Source of the DNA: Caldithrix abyssi DSM 13497
Lineage (GTDB): Bacteria > Electryoneota > AABM5-125-24 > Hatepunaeales > Hatepunaeaceae
Reading direction: 5' to 3'
Assembly (NCBI GenBank): GCA_945865405.1
Contig: CAMBDS010000001.1
Location: 124,001 to 188,000 of the forward strand
Length of the DNA: 64,000 nucleotides
The notes beneath the pieces are model-generated. The model had not been told where the DNA came from. It was given only the letters and a program-made list of their open reading frames with translations, and did not search any database. The translations under genes and the position numbers were made by a program. Positions 1 through 7,740 of this stretch are shown here, piece by piece; within the stretch, counting starts at the first letter, position 1, and every line of letters starts with the position of its first letter.

Positions 1-359
1 TTTTTGGGGCTGACGTTGGGTGGGACGGAAGTCTGCCTGATGAGTCTAAGTTGGGGATAATTTGCAACAAATTCAGCCGCGATTTCTGCCGTCCGGTCAG
101 TCGAGCGATCATCGACAACGACGATTTGGAGTGATTGTTGACTCTTGGCAAATCGTTGAGCAAGCAGGCTTTCAAGAGTTTTGCCAATCCACTCCTCTTC
201 GTTGCGAGCGGCGATGACGATGCTGATAGTTTGAGAGACTGCCACCGACGGGGCGGTGGACATCCTGCGTAATTTCTGTATCCCCCCTAACGCCTTCAGA
301 ACAAATAGGGCATAAACTATCCCGCCCGCCGAGAGGGTCATCAACCAGACGGCACTCAC
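1..359 (-). CDS. Family 2 glycosyltransferase, partial (N-terminal part)
   Basis: This gene is absent from the ORF track because it runs off the left edge. Reading the minus strand from a GTG at 359 gives a hydrophobic N-terminal segment (VSAVWLMTLSAGGIVYALFV) followed by the GT-A entry motif SIVIAARNEEEWIGKTLESL and then IVVVDDRSTDRTAEI, which holds the nucleotide-sugar-binding DD of family GT2. Such enzymes move a sugar from an activated donor to a lipid or glycan at the inner membrane face. The GTG overlaps the TGA stop of the flippase-like gene upstream by two bases (GTGA), so the two are translationally coupled. The acceptor-specific C-terminal part lies outside the window, so the substrate is unknown. 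Confidence 0.85.
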   Translation of the reverse strand, partial: MSAVWLMTLSAGGIVYALFVLKALGGIQKLRRMSTAPSVAVSQTISIVIAARNEEEWIGKTLESLLAQRFAKSQQSLQIVVVDDRSTDRTAEIAAEFVANYPQLRLIRQTSVPPNVSPK

Positions 360-1306
360 GATTCGGGTCTTTTCATGTCGCCGAGAGGCAATCTGCCGAC
401 GAAAAAGAGTCCGACCAGCGCCGGAGTGACGACATTGATGGCAAAAAGGAGGATTGAGGCGTTGAAGGCAGCCTCAGAGGTGATGCCGAACTGCCCGAAG
501 AACTTGACCGAGACAAGCTGGTCAAGACCGAGATCGCCTATGGCGATGGGTATAGCCGATTTGGTGAAGAGGATGGCGGAAGCTCCGCGGATGGAGCTTA
601 AAAAATCGAGTTTTCCGAGGGCGTTTATCAGCAGGAAGTATTGGACGAGAAAAACAGAATAGTGCGCGAGGGTGAATAGCAAGGTACGGCGAGCCTGAGG
701 TTTGCCAAAACGGTCGAGCCCGCCCATCAATTGAGCGACGCGCTGACCCTTTGGCAACATGATCTGAGCAGCGTAGATGAGACTACGGACCGGACGGGGA
801 TCGAGAGCCAGATAGAGTAAAAACCCGTTGATGACGACCAACAATCCAAGCAAAGCATAAAGGACATATCCGGTTGCAAAATTCAGCGCCCACGGCAAGG
901 TGCAGAGGGCTGGCAAGCCGACCGCTGTCGTCAAGCCGAGGTTGTAAAACTTGTCGATGACGGTCAGCCCGATCAGCCTAAGCGGCTCGGCGTTACGAAT
1001 CAGGAGCGAACGACCATATTCGCCGATTCGACCAGGAGTTACGATCCCGAACGTGTAGCCGCCCAACAGCGACCCCCACGTCTCGCCAAGGGTAGCATTG
1101 GGGTGCGAGAGCTTGACGAGGTATGCCCATTTGCGCTCCTGAATAAAGATATTGAGCGGCATAAGAAGTGCGGCGAATAGAACGAGGTCGTATTTGGCGA
1201 CAAGGAGCGCGTCCCAGATCGGGCGGGGCCTGATGGTGACGACGATCAAGCCCAGCAGGGCGACTGCGACGAGGAGTTTCAGCCAGAAGAGAAATCGGCG
1301 GGTCAT
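356..1306 (-). CDS. Flippase-like / LPG synthase TM-domain membrane protein
   Basis: The 316-residue product is almost entirely hydrophobic, with about eight predicted membrane segments, and carries the TPGRIGEYGRSLLI motif (GRxGE) typical of the lysylphosphatidylglycerol-synthase transmembrane / UPF0104 family (PF03706, AglD2-like). Members are thought to move or present lipid-linked substrates at the membrane, and often sit beside GT2 glycosyltransferases. That is the case here, where the next gene begins inside this stop codon. Length is normal for a stand-alone family member without the soluble synthase domain. The specific substrate cannot be read from sequence. Confidence 0.8.
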   Translation of the reverse strand: MTRRFLFWLKLLVAVALLGLIVVTIRPRPIWDALLVAKYDLVLFAALLMPLNIFIQERKWAYLVKLSHPNATLGETWGSLLGGYTFGIVTPGRIGEYGRSLLIRNAEPLRLIGLTVIDKFYNLGLTTAVGLPALCTLPWALNFATGYVLYALLGLLVVINGFLLYLALDPRPVRSLIYAAQIMLPKGQRVAQLMGGLDRFGKPQARRTLLFTLAHYSVFLVQYFLLINALGKLDFLSSIRGASAILFTKSAIPIAIGDLGLDQLVSVKFFGQFGITSEAAFNASILLFAINVVTPALVGLFFVGRLPLGDMKRPES

Positions 1307-1324
1307 AGCGAGCCAAAAAGGGCT

Positions 1325-1394
1325 GCAGGCAAACGCCCTCGTCTGCCTGCCGGAAGCTGAGTTGGGTTGACTGGCAGACGAGGGCGTCTGCCAG
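1325..1394. repeat. Two GACGAGGGCGTC-family palindromes
   Basis: Two hairpins fill the gap between the flippase and methyltransferase genes. One (1325-1350) has GCAGGC/GCCTGC arms around a CCCT loop; the other (1371-1394) has CTGGCAGACG arms around AGGG. Both share the core GACG-AGGG-CGTC or its complement, seen in at least eleven places in the first 15 kb. Neither is followed by a T-run, so they do not look like intrinsic terminators. Confidence 0.85.
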
Positions 1395-1412
1395 CGGAGA
1401 AGCGAGCGATAA

Positions 1413-2207
1413 TCACTTCACCGCCACCCAGATCTGCTCGGCGCGAGCTTTGAAAGGACTACGGTCGAAGTCGCCATAGAGGGTTTCGACCCGAAAGCCG
1501 CATAGCTCGAGCAGATGGTACATCTCCCAACGGAAGATATAGCGAACGCGCAGTTTGACGGTGGTGCTCTTCAGGATGTTGCCTTGGAAATCTTGCTCGA
1601 CGTAATTACGGACTTCTTCGATAGTCTGTTCGGTCAGGTCGTAATCCCACGTTGACCACTCCTTGACGGGGTTGCCGGTCGAGGGGTGCCGGAATTGGTT
1701 CATCAGGATCTGGTTCGACCTCATCCGCTCGTTATGATCGAGGATCTCGCGGAGATCGGGATCGAAAAAATTGATGATAAGCTTAGCGCCGTCATTCATG
1801 TGGCGATGGATGTTGCGCAGAGCTTGCTTCTGTTCTTCGACCGTCATCAGGCAGATGAAGACACGGAACGGGATTAACACCAGATCGAAGGTCCGCCCAA
1901 GGTCGAAGTCGCACATGTCGCCTTGGGCGAGGGTAATCCGGTCTGCGACTACCGAAGGCATTTCAGCGACTTTAGCCCTCGCAATTTCCAACATATCGGG
2001 GGAAATTTCGACGCCGACAATATCGATCCCAGCGTTAGCTATCGGGATCGTGATCCTGCCGGTGCCACAGCCGAGCTCCAGCACCGTTGAACCGCAGTTA
2101 GTTGCCTCCTCGACGTAAAAGGCAATGTCGCTCGGATCGTAAGTGGCGTAGTCGGAGTCGTAAAGCTCGGCGTCAAGGCCGCGATATTGTTCGACGGAGT
2201 CAGTCAA
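1413..2207 (-). CDS. Class I SAM-dependent methyltransferase
   Basis: The glycine-rich SAM-binding motif I (VLELGCGTGRITIPIA) is followed by the acidic end of strand 2 (VGVEISPDML) and a motif II region (FDLVLIPFRVF), so this is a Rossmann-fold methyltransferase. The target is unknown. The ORF track starts at 2285, but the first 18 or so residues of that ORF are simply the translation of a palindromic repeat at 2233-2260. I therefore place the start at TTG 2207, giving 264 residues beginning TDSVEQYRG. No clear Shine-Dalgarno sequence precedes this TTG, so the exact start is uncertain although the body is secure. Confidence 0.75.
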   Translation of the reverse strand: MTDSVEQYRGLDAELYDSDYATYDPSDIAFYVEEATNCGSTVLELGCGTGRITIPIANAGIDIVGVEISPDMLEIARAKVAEMPSVVADRITLAQGDMCDFDLGRTFDLVLIPFRVFICLMTVEEQKQALRNIHRHMNDGAKLIINFFDPDLREILDHNERMRSNQILMNQFRHPSTGNPVKEWSTWDYDLTEQTIEEVRNYVEQDFQGNILKSTTVKLRVRYIFRWEMYHLLELCGFRVETLYGDFDRSPFKARAEQIWVAVK

Positions 2208-2232
2208 AATTGCTATATTGCAATAATTAAGG

Positions 2233-2260
2233 TGCTGGCAGACGAGGGCGTCTGCCAGCA
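2233..2260. repeat. GACGAGGGCGTC-family palindrome abutting a gene start
   Basis: A perfect 12-bp stem (arms TGCTGGCAGACG) closes an AGGG tetraloop. It lies immediately upstream of the methyltransferase and artificially extends its ORF. It is the same family as the copies at 1371, 3963 and 14906. Confidence 0.9.
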
Positions 2261-2295
2261 GGATTATGAATGGTTTGGCGGACATATTCTCTCGT

Positions 2296-3717
2296 CTAAA
2301 ACGTCAGCGCCGTCTCGATTGTCATGATCTTGGTCGCTTTGCCGTTGTGGTAGATAGACTTGTTGTCGTAAATGATGCTGACGCCCTGACCGATCTCATA
2401 GCCGACCTTATAGCCAATTACCGTTCCGTCGGAGGTGGTGCTGAAAAGCTCCTTCGCGTCGGGTTGTTGGAAGTAAGCTTCGGCTTTGGTGATTTTGGGG
2501 ATCAAGCCACCCTTCAGACCACCAGAGGCATAGACTCCCTGCGTCGATTCGCCGCCGTCATAAGACATGTTTTGGTAAGAACCGTAGATTTCGACCAATC
2601 CGAAGAATGTCATCCCCATGTCAGCCCAGATTCCATTGGCAGAGGGGAGCGAATCGAGCAACGATTCCTTGGTGCGCAAACTGTCGAGAGCCTCATCCCA
2701 GAAGACTCGGCTCGTCTCGTAGGACATATCGAAGTAGTCACCGCGGAAATGCTTACCGAAGATGCGGTACTCGGCTCCGGCATGGAAGGGGCCCATCGTG
2801 AAGACGAGTCCCGGTGCCGCGATACCCATACCGTAGTCGATTATCTGTGCCGCTTGTGCGTAAGTCCAGAGGCTGAAGATTTCCGCTTGAATTAATGGAA
2901 GTCCGACATCAAGACCGAGGACTGTTACGGGATCCTTCAAATCCTTTATCGTGGGTGGGAGGTTGAAGATATCTGGAATTGCACCGATGTCGACGAGTCT
3001 TTGGGCACCGGCGTCACCGACTTCGGCACGGATCTGTCGGGAGAATTCAATGTCGTCCTTGCCATGAAAAACGTCGTTGCGGTCGGGAATGCCGTCGTTA
3101 TCTTCGTCTTTCGCGCCAAGGTACTGGTTGCCGTCATGAGCCGCGTTGAGGCCTACGCGAAGCGGCAAAATCAGGTCGAGATCGTAGGTGACTCGTGCCG
3201 CAACAAGGCCTGGAGACTCAAGCTCACGGAAATTACCGATCACCGTCTCGACGCCGACGCTGCCGGTATGGACTTCCATCTGCATACCGACGCGCCGAAC
3301 GGAGGGCCACTCGATGGAGTTTGTGTAACGCCTCATAATAAGACCGTAGCCGAGCGTTACGGGCGAAAGGTTACCGGCGCGAATGTAAAAAGGATCGCCG
3401 GGCAGTCCCCAACGGACGTAGTAAATTTTTTCGACGATGTCGGCTGTTTGATCCCAATCCTCTTTACGGATATTACCGTCGGAGTCGAAGTAGAGCGAGA
3501 GGTCAAGGCCTATCCCGAACTTGCCGATAGAGATATCGGGGCGGAAGCTGAAAAATTGATAATTGACGCCGTTAATGACCGAAGCCCCAACGGCCCCGTT
3601 CATCGTGATGCCAAGTCCGCCGTTGGCGTTGGCGCTACCTGGAATTGCAAGAAAAATAATTAGTGCAGCCAGAATCGGAAATGCAATGTACCGGCTGAAG
3701 GCATTGCTGCTACGCAT
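2296..3717 (-). CDS. Outer-membrane beta-barrel (porin-like) protein
   Basis: A Sec signal peptide (hydrophobic core FPILAALIIFLAI, cleavage after GSANA) leads into a glycine- and aromatic-rich sequence with alternating hydrophobicity and a terminal ETALTF, consistent with a beta-barrel ending in a C-terminal phenylalanine. An internal loop carries a calcium-binding type DEDNDGIPDRND stretch. The ORF track begins 12 codons upstream, but ATG 3717 has a well placed GGAG eight bases before it and starts directly at the signal peptide, so I prefer it (473 aa). I do not recognise a characterised family; transport or structural roles are both possible. Confidence 0.7.
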   Translation of the reverse strand: MRSSNAFSRYIAFPILAALIIFLAIPGSANANGGLGITMNGAVGASVINGVNYQFFSFRPDISIGKFGIGLDLSLYFDSDGNIRKEDWDQTADIVEKIYYVRWGLPGDPFYIRAGNLSPVTLGYGLIMRRYTNSIEWPSVRRVGMQMEVHTGSVGVETVIGNFRELESPGLVAARVTYDLDLILPLRVGLNAAHDGNQYLGAKDEDNDGIPDRNDVFHGKDDIEFSRQIRAEVGDAGAQRLVDIGAIPDIFNLPPTIKDLKDPVTVLGLDVGLPLIQAEIFSLWTYAQAAQIIDYGMGIAAPGLVFTMGPFHAGAEYRIFGKHFRGDYFDMSYETSRVFWDEALDSLRTKESLLDSLPSANGIWADMGMTFFGLVEIYGSYQNMSYDGGESTQGVYASGGLKGGLIPKITKAEAYFQQPDAKELFSTTSDGTVIGYKVGYEIGQGVSIIYDNKSIYHNGKATKIMTIETALTF

Positions 3718-3753
3718 TGTGGTCTCCAAAAAAGTTGTTTCCCCTCCGCACAC

Positions 3754-4174
3754 CTAAAGATAATCGGTATCTTAGCCTTTGGCAACCTAATTGACAGGTG
3801 CCGCGCTGTTCCGTCAGGTCTTTTGACCTGACGGCAATAATTTCCTGGAGGGCGGACACTCTTGTCCGCCCGTAACGCTGGCGTCTCGCCGGCAGGTTTC
3901 GCCGCCGTCCCGGCGGCTTCTGCCGTCAGACGCCCTCGTCTGACGGAAAACTATCGCTTGGTGCTGGCAGACGAGGGCATCTGCCAGCGGAAACTACGAA
4001 TATTTTAAGAGAAATGACGATGAGTGACTTTATTCGAGTTCCGCCAAGATCGGATTCAAGTATTCGAGTTTCCTGCCGATAACAGAATTGGAAGTAATCG
4101 GGCGACGGATATCCCCCGCTTGGGATGGAGGACAGGGGAATTTGTCGCAGACACAGGGAAGCGCGGATGGCCGT
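3754..4174. repeat. Repeat-filled intergenic region upstream of merR
   Basis: About 420 bp without a gene holds at least four hairpins: CCGTCAGGTC arms at 3811-3834, a GGCGGACA/TGTCCGCC element at 3851-3870, a CCGTCAGACG palindrome at 3923-3946, and a GCTGGCAGACG palindrome at 3963-3988. The last two belong to the GACGAGGGCGTC family and the second to the GGAGGGCGGACT family. I see no convincing promoter among them. Confidence 0.8.
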
Positions 4175-4543
4175 ATGAATAACATTACCGACGACCATCA
4201 GGGCAGGCTCTCTATCGGTCAGGTGGCAGCCGCGACTGGCGTAAGCCAGTCAACCCTGAGGCATTGGGAGCATGAGTTTCGGGATTTTCTCGAAACAGCC
4301 AAGGGGGCAGATGAAGATTCGCGCCGCTTTGCTCCAGACGCGATTCAAAAAATAGACCATATTCGTTCGATGGTGGAGGAGCAGGGGTTAACCTTGCGGG
4401 GCGTCAGGCTTCAGATAGAAAAATTATCTAATTCTGGAACCGGGCTCTCCCCACCGGAAGATGAAGACCCTCTTCGCCGCAAGGCGAGAGACTTGGCAGA
4501 CCGGGTTACAGACCGGCTGCTTTCAAAGATTTTCAATTCGTGA
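4175..4543 (+). CDS. MerR-family transcriptional regulator
   Basis: The N-terminal winged-helix motif LSIGQVAAATGVSQSTLRHWEHEF is diagnostic of MerR-type DNA-binding domains, and is followed by a helix that recognises DNA (DAIQKIDHIRSMVEEQGLTLRGVRLQIEKL). The rest is a short tail without a recognisable ligand domain, as in the small MerR homologues that sit near housekeeping genes. I choose ATG 4175 (MNNITDD...), giving 122 residues, because the 29 residues before it in the ORF track are low-complexity and outside the family. It stands alone, with a hairpin and a terminator directly downstream. Confidence 0.8.
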   Translation: MNNITDDHQGRLSIGQVAAATGVSQSTLRHWEHEFRDFLETAKGADEDSRRFAPDAIQKIDHIRSMVEEQGLTLRGVRLQIEKLSNSGTGLSPPEDEDPLRRKARDLADRVTDRLLSKIFNS

Positions 4544-4593
4544 CTGTTTACCGATAGTCGTTACTTGAGAATTGGTTGAGAACAACCCGCAGG

Positions 4594-4638
4594 ACGGCCC
4601 CGTTAAGGTTTCGTAAACCCCCTATGCGGCGGGGCCGT
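4594..4638 (+). ncRNA. Candidate nested stem-loop RNA element
   Basis: A nine-base outer stem ACGGCCCCG/CGGGGCCGT encloses a second perfect stem GGTTT-CGT-AAACC. It lies between the merR stop and a separate terminator hairpin. It could be a processed 3' UTR element, a small RNA or another intergenic palindrome; no known riboswitch consensus is visible. Confidence 0.35.
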
Positions 4639-4645
4639 GGGCTTT

Positions 4646-4697
4646 GAAGAGATGGGACGATTTGTCAAACGGCGAATCGCCCCATTTCTCTTTTTGG
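4646..4697 (+). terminator. Rho-independent terminator of merR
   Basis: A stem of about 15 pairs (AGAGATGGG.CGATT with AATCG.CCCATTTCTC, one mismatch and a G-U pair) is followed directly by TTTTT. This is the clearest intrinsic terminator in the first 40 kb and ends the merR transcript. Confidence 0.8.
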
Positions 4698-4713
4698 GGG
4701 TGAGTGCCGGGAG

Positions 4714-4742
4714 TTGACAAACAGGTTTGGATAACCTAAATT
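4714..4742 (+). promoter_or_regulatory. Sigma-70-type promoter for the SBBP protein
   Basis: TTGACA at 4714-4719 and TAAATT at 4737-4742 are separated by exactly 17 bases and lie about 60 bases before ATG 4801. The -35 is consensus; the -10 matches at four of six positions. Confidence 0.65.
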
Positions 4743-4800
4743 AGATAAAGACTTTTGAATTTATTTATTCATTTTACGCTATCAACATTGAGCTTCAAGC

Positions 4801-7701
4801 ATGAAACAATCGGACTTGACTGTATGGCTTTCAGCCTTCCCTGCGATTGCCACATACCTTCTGGCAGCCAACCTTCACGCCGCAACGCCCGCTCCAACAG
4901 CGGGGACACTGGGCCAGACGCCGCTCTACTTCACCGAGAACAAGGGACAATGGGACGAGCGTGTCCTCTACAAGGCCGATGGCGGAGCCGGGTTGACGTG
5001 GTGGTTTGAGCGCGACGGCTTGACGATTGCTGTGGCGATGCCGGATACAAGCAATCCACTGCCAGCCCGCCTCACGCAACCACTGCCAGCCCGCGGCGGC
5101 TGGCAGGATGAAAGAGGTGTCGGCTACGGCGAGCCGACACTGGATGACCCTCCCCCCCGTAAGGGCCACGCCCTCAAGCTCCGCTTCGTCCCTTCCCCGT
5201 CCCAGACACCATCCGACCTCGTCATTGCGAGCGCAGCGAAGCAATCTCTTCCTACCCAAACAGCCTCTGAGGTCATCCCGGAGGGCAAGCTTGGCTGGAA
5301 CAACAACTACTTCCTCGGCAACGACTCGTCTAAGTGGGCTCCCGATTGTGGGAACTTCACTCGGCTGACGTACCGGAATGTCTGGCCCGGCGTCGATGTC
5401 GTCTATTACGGCGAAGGCGATCACCTGAAGTACGACTACGTCGTGAAGCCCGGCGCAGATCCGGCTGACGTGCGGTTAAGGTGGCTGGGGTTGGATGAAC
5501 CGCTTGTCGTATCGCCGTCATCCTTGACGGCATCGGATTCGGGAGCCGCCAAGGATGGCGGCGGTACGGAGCTTCTCCTTGCAACCTCAGTCGGCACACT
5601 CCGCGAAGCCCTCCCGCTCGCCTACCAGCGCGACGCGTCGGGGAATCGCGTCCCGGTCGCCGTGACGATGAAGGTTTTGACTGACAACGAGTTCGGGCTG
5701 GAGGTCGTCGGGGCTTGGGATAAGGGAAAGGAGCTGGTGGTTGATCCGTTGGTCTGGAGCACGTATTTGGGGGGAAGTTACGAAGATTGTGCTTATGCGA
5801 CAGCATCATCAGAGGGGAATACCATAGTCACTGGCAGCACAGAAAGTGATGATTTTCCGGTTAATGAGGGAGCATTTGACAACTCTTTCAACGAAGGTTC
5901 TGATGCATTTGTCACAAAATTCAACCAGCTTGGTAACGAACTTATTTATTGCACATATGTTGGAGGAAGTACATGGGAAACTGCATTTGATATTATTGCC
6001 GATTTGGAAGGAGGTGCCGTTATTACAGGTCAAACCAGAAGTCGCGATTTTCCAACCACACAAGGAGTTTACAGTAGGAATTATTTAGGAGGATATGATA
6101 TTTTTGTCACAAGTCTAAATGTAGAAGGTGATGAATTGATTTACAGTACTCTGTTGGGTGGACGCAGAAACGAAGTTGCCACTACGATTGCTTTTGATGG
6201 CTCAGGTGGTGTCTATATCGCAGGTACAGCAGAGAGCGAAGAATTTCCCATTGTTGGAGGAGCATTTGATCCAACTGGAAACGGTCGTGATGATACTTTT
6301 GTTGCCAGATTTATGGATAGTGGAACCAATTTGTATTTCAGTACTTACTTGGGCGGTCGTAACGATGACGGTGCTACCGCAGTCATTATGGATGAGCAAG
6401 TTGGAGTAATTGTAACAGGAATCACTAGTTCAGGAGACTTCCCAACATCAGATGGAGCATTCAATCAAGAGCACAATGGAAATCGAGATGGTTTTGTAAC
6501 CAAATTAAATGCCGATGGCAATGAATTGATTTACAGCACCTATTTAGGTGGAAGTATTAACACACCATCGGCTCTTTCACTGTCTGGTATTGAACCTGGA
6601 GAGGTGTTTGTGGCTGGGCTAATTTACGGTGGTAGATTCCCTATGACGGATGGAGCATTCGACAGTCATGCAGATGGTTGGCAGGATGCCTATGTTGCCC
6701 GACTTAGCCGGGATGGCACGGAATTGCTTTGCGCCACATATTTGGGTGGTGACGAGTCTGAGGATGCGAAAGCTCTCACGAATGACGGCGTTGGGGGAAT
6801 CGCAGTCACGGGTTGGACAGACAGTGATGATTTTCCCGTAACAAGAGCTGGATATGATCAGTCACGAAATGGTGGACGCGATATTTTTGTCGCCAGACTA
6901 AGCGGTGATTTAAGCGAGTTAGAATATGGGACCTATTTAGGCGGCGATGGGGTTGATTGTCCATATGGATTATCGCTATCTGCAGCAGGTACGGTGGTTG
7001 TTTCCGGACAAACTTATAGTAGCAATTTCCCTACAACAAGGGGCGCTTTTGACGAGCGATGGAACAACATCAATGAATGTTTCATTACCTATATCAGTAT
7101 TTCAAACATGTGGTGGGAAGATATGCCAGACGTGATTGAAGTAGCCGAGAATGACTTCATCGAATTCACCATTCGTGGGATGAGTACAGACGAAAACGCT
7201 CGGTTGAACATTACTTACACATCAGAAAACCTACCTGACTCAGTCCACTTTATTGACAACAATAACCAAAGCTGTACCTTCTCATGGCACACCACTTTCG
7301 ACGACGCCGGCGAATACACCGCAATCTTCACTCTATCCGACAGCGAAAACGAAATCAGTGCTGAAGTCCGAATCATCGTCAACGACGTCAACTCCGTAAC
7401 TAACCCCCAATCCGCCATTCCCGCCGACTACTTCCTTGCTGACGCGTTCCCCAACCCGTTCAACTCAAGCACCACTATCCGCTACGGCTTGCCTGTTGCT
7501 GGTATGGTGAGTTTAAGCGTCTATGACTTGTCGGGAAAGAAGGTGGCGGTTCTGATGGACGGGTACGGAGACCCGTCCTCCTACGCGGCGGGCTGGCACG
7601 AGATTGTCTGGGACGCAGGAGCCGTCCCGGCGGGAGTCTATCTGGTCGAATTGAATTCGGGTAAAGCGCGAATTGTGCGCGAAGCAGTGATCGTAAAGTA
7701 G
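4801..7701 (+). CDS. SBBP-repeat beta-propeller protein with T9SS sorting domain
   Basis: A signal peptide (ends AANLHA) is followed by a DUF7948-like domain (LYFTENKGQWDERVLYKADG). After it come repeated blades of the form YSTYLGGS...DDFPTT.GA......GG.D.FV...N.DG, which are SBBP beta-propeller repeats at roughly residues 320-760. A cadherin-like segment follows, and the C-terminus (FPNPFNSSTTIRYG, LSVYDLSGKKVA) is a T9SS-type sorting domain, so the product is probably secreted to or anchored at the cell surface. The N-terminal third holds several palindromic repeats translated in frame. The blade region (about 5.76-7.15 kb) is clearly richer in A+T than the flanks. Function is unknown; adhesion or polymer binding is only a guess. 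Confidence 0.85.
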   Translation: MKQSDLTVWLSAFPAIATYLLAANLHAATPAPTAGTLGQTPLYFTENKGQWDERVLYKADGGAGLTWWFERDGLTIAVAMPDTSNPLPARLTQPLPARGGWQDERGVGYGEPTLDDPPPRKGHALKLRFVPSPSQTPSDLVIASAAKQSLPTQTASEVIPEGKLGWNNNYFLGNDSSKWAPDCGNFTRLTYRNVWPGVDVVYYGEGDHLKYDYVVKPGADPADVRLRWLGLDEPLVVSPSSLTASDSGAAKDGGGTELLLATSVGTLREALPLAYQRDASGNRVPVAVTMKVLTDNEFGLEVVGAWDKGKELVVDPLVWSTYLGGSYEDCAYATASSEGNTIVTGSTESDDFPVNEGAFDNSFNEGSDAFVTKFNQLGNELIYCTYVGGSTWETAFDIIADLEGGAVITGQTRSRDFPTTQGVYSRNYLGGYDIFVTSLNVEGDELIYSTLLGGRRNEVATTIAFDGSGGVYIAGTAESEEFPIVGGAFDPTGNGRDDTFVARFMDSGTNLYFSTYLGGRNDDGATAVIMDEQVGVIVTGITSSGDFPTSDGAFNQEHNGNRDGFVTKLNADGNELIYSTYLGGSINTPSALSLSGIEPGEVFVAGLIYGGRFPMTDGAFDSHADGWQDAYVARLSRDGTELLCATYLGGDESEDAKALTNDGVGGIAVTGWTDSDDFPVTRAGYDQSRNGGRDIFVARLSGDLSELEYGTYLGGDGVDCPYGLSLSAAGTVVVSGQTYSSNFPTTRGAFDERWNNINECFITYISISNMWWEDMPDVIEVAENDFIEFTIRGMSTDENARLNITYTSENLPDSVHFIDNNNQSCTFSWHTTFDDAGEYTAIFTLSDSENEISAEVRIIVNDVNSVTNPQSAIPADYFLADAFPNPFNSSTTIRYGLPVAGMVSLSVYDLSGKKVAVLMDGYGDPSSYAAGWHEIVWDAGAVPAGVYLVELNSGKARIVREAVIVK
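5083..5106. repeat. In-frame palindrome inside the SBBP gene
   Basis: CTGCCAGC arms close around a GC-rich centre. A near-identical 24-mer is intergenic at 30108-30131. Within the gene it is translated as part of LPARGGWQD, between two conserved stretches, so it looks like an inserted repeat that kept the frame. Confidence 0.7.
5221..5249. repeat. GTCATTGCGAGCG-type repeat inside the SBBP gene
   Basis: The sequence GTCATTGCGAGCGCAGCGAA continues into GCAATC. It belongs to a dispersed repeat type often seen in intergenic DNA of uncultivated bacteria and is translated here as VIASAAKQSL. The frame is preserved across it. Confidence 0.65.
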
Positions 7702-7707
7702 TGTTCA

Positions 7708-7727
7708 GGCGGACGCCCTCGTCCGCC
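7708..7727. repeat. GGCGGACG palindrome between the SBBP genes
   Basis: GGCGGACG arms close a CCCT loop in the 39-bp gap between the tandem SBBP genes. It is a member of the GACGAGGGCGTC family and lacks a T-run. Confidence 0.8.
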
Positions 7728-7740
7728 GACCAGCTATTCA

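Noticed and set aside
3001-3663. 220-residue plus-strand ORF
   Set aside because: Antisense to the outer-membrane protein gene, which has a signal peptide and a ribosome-binding site.
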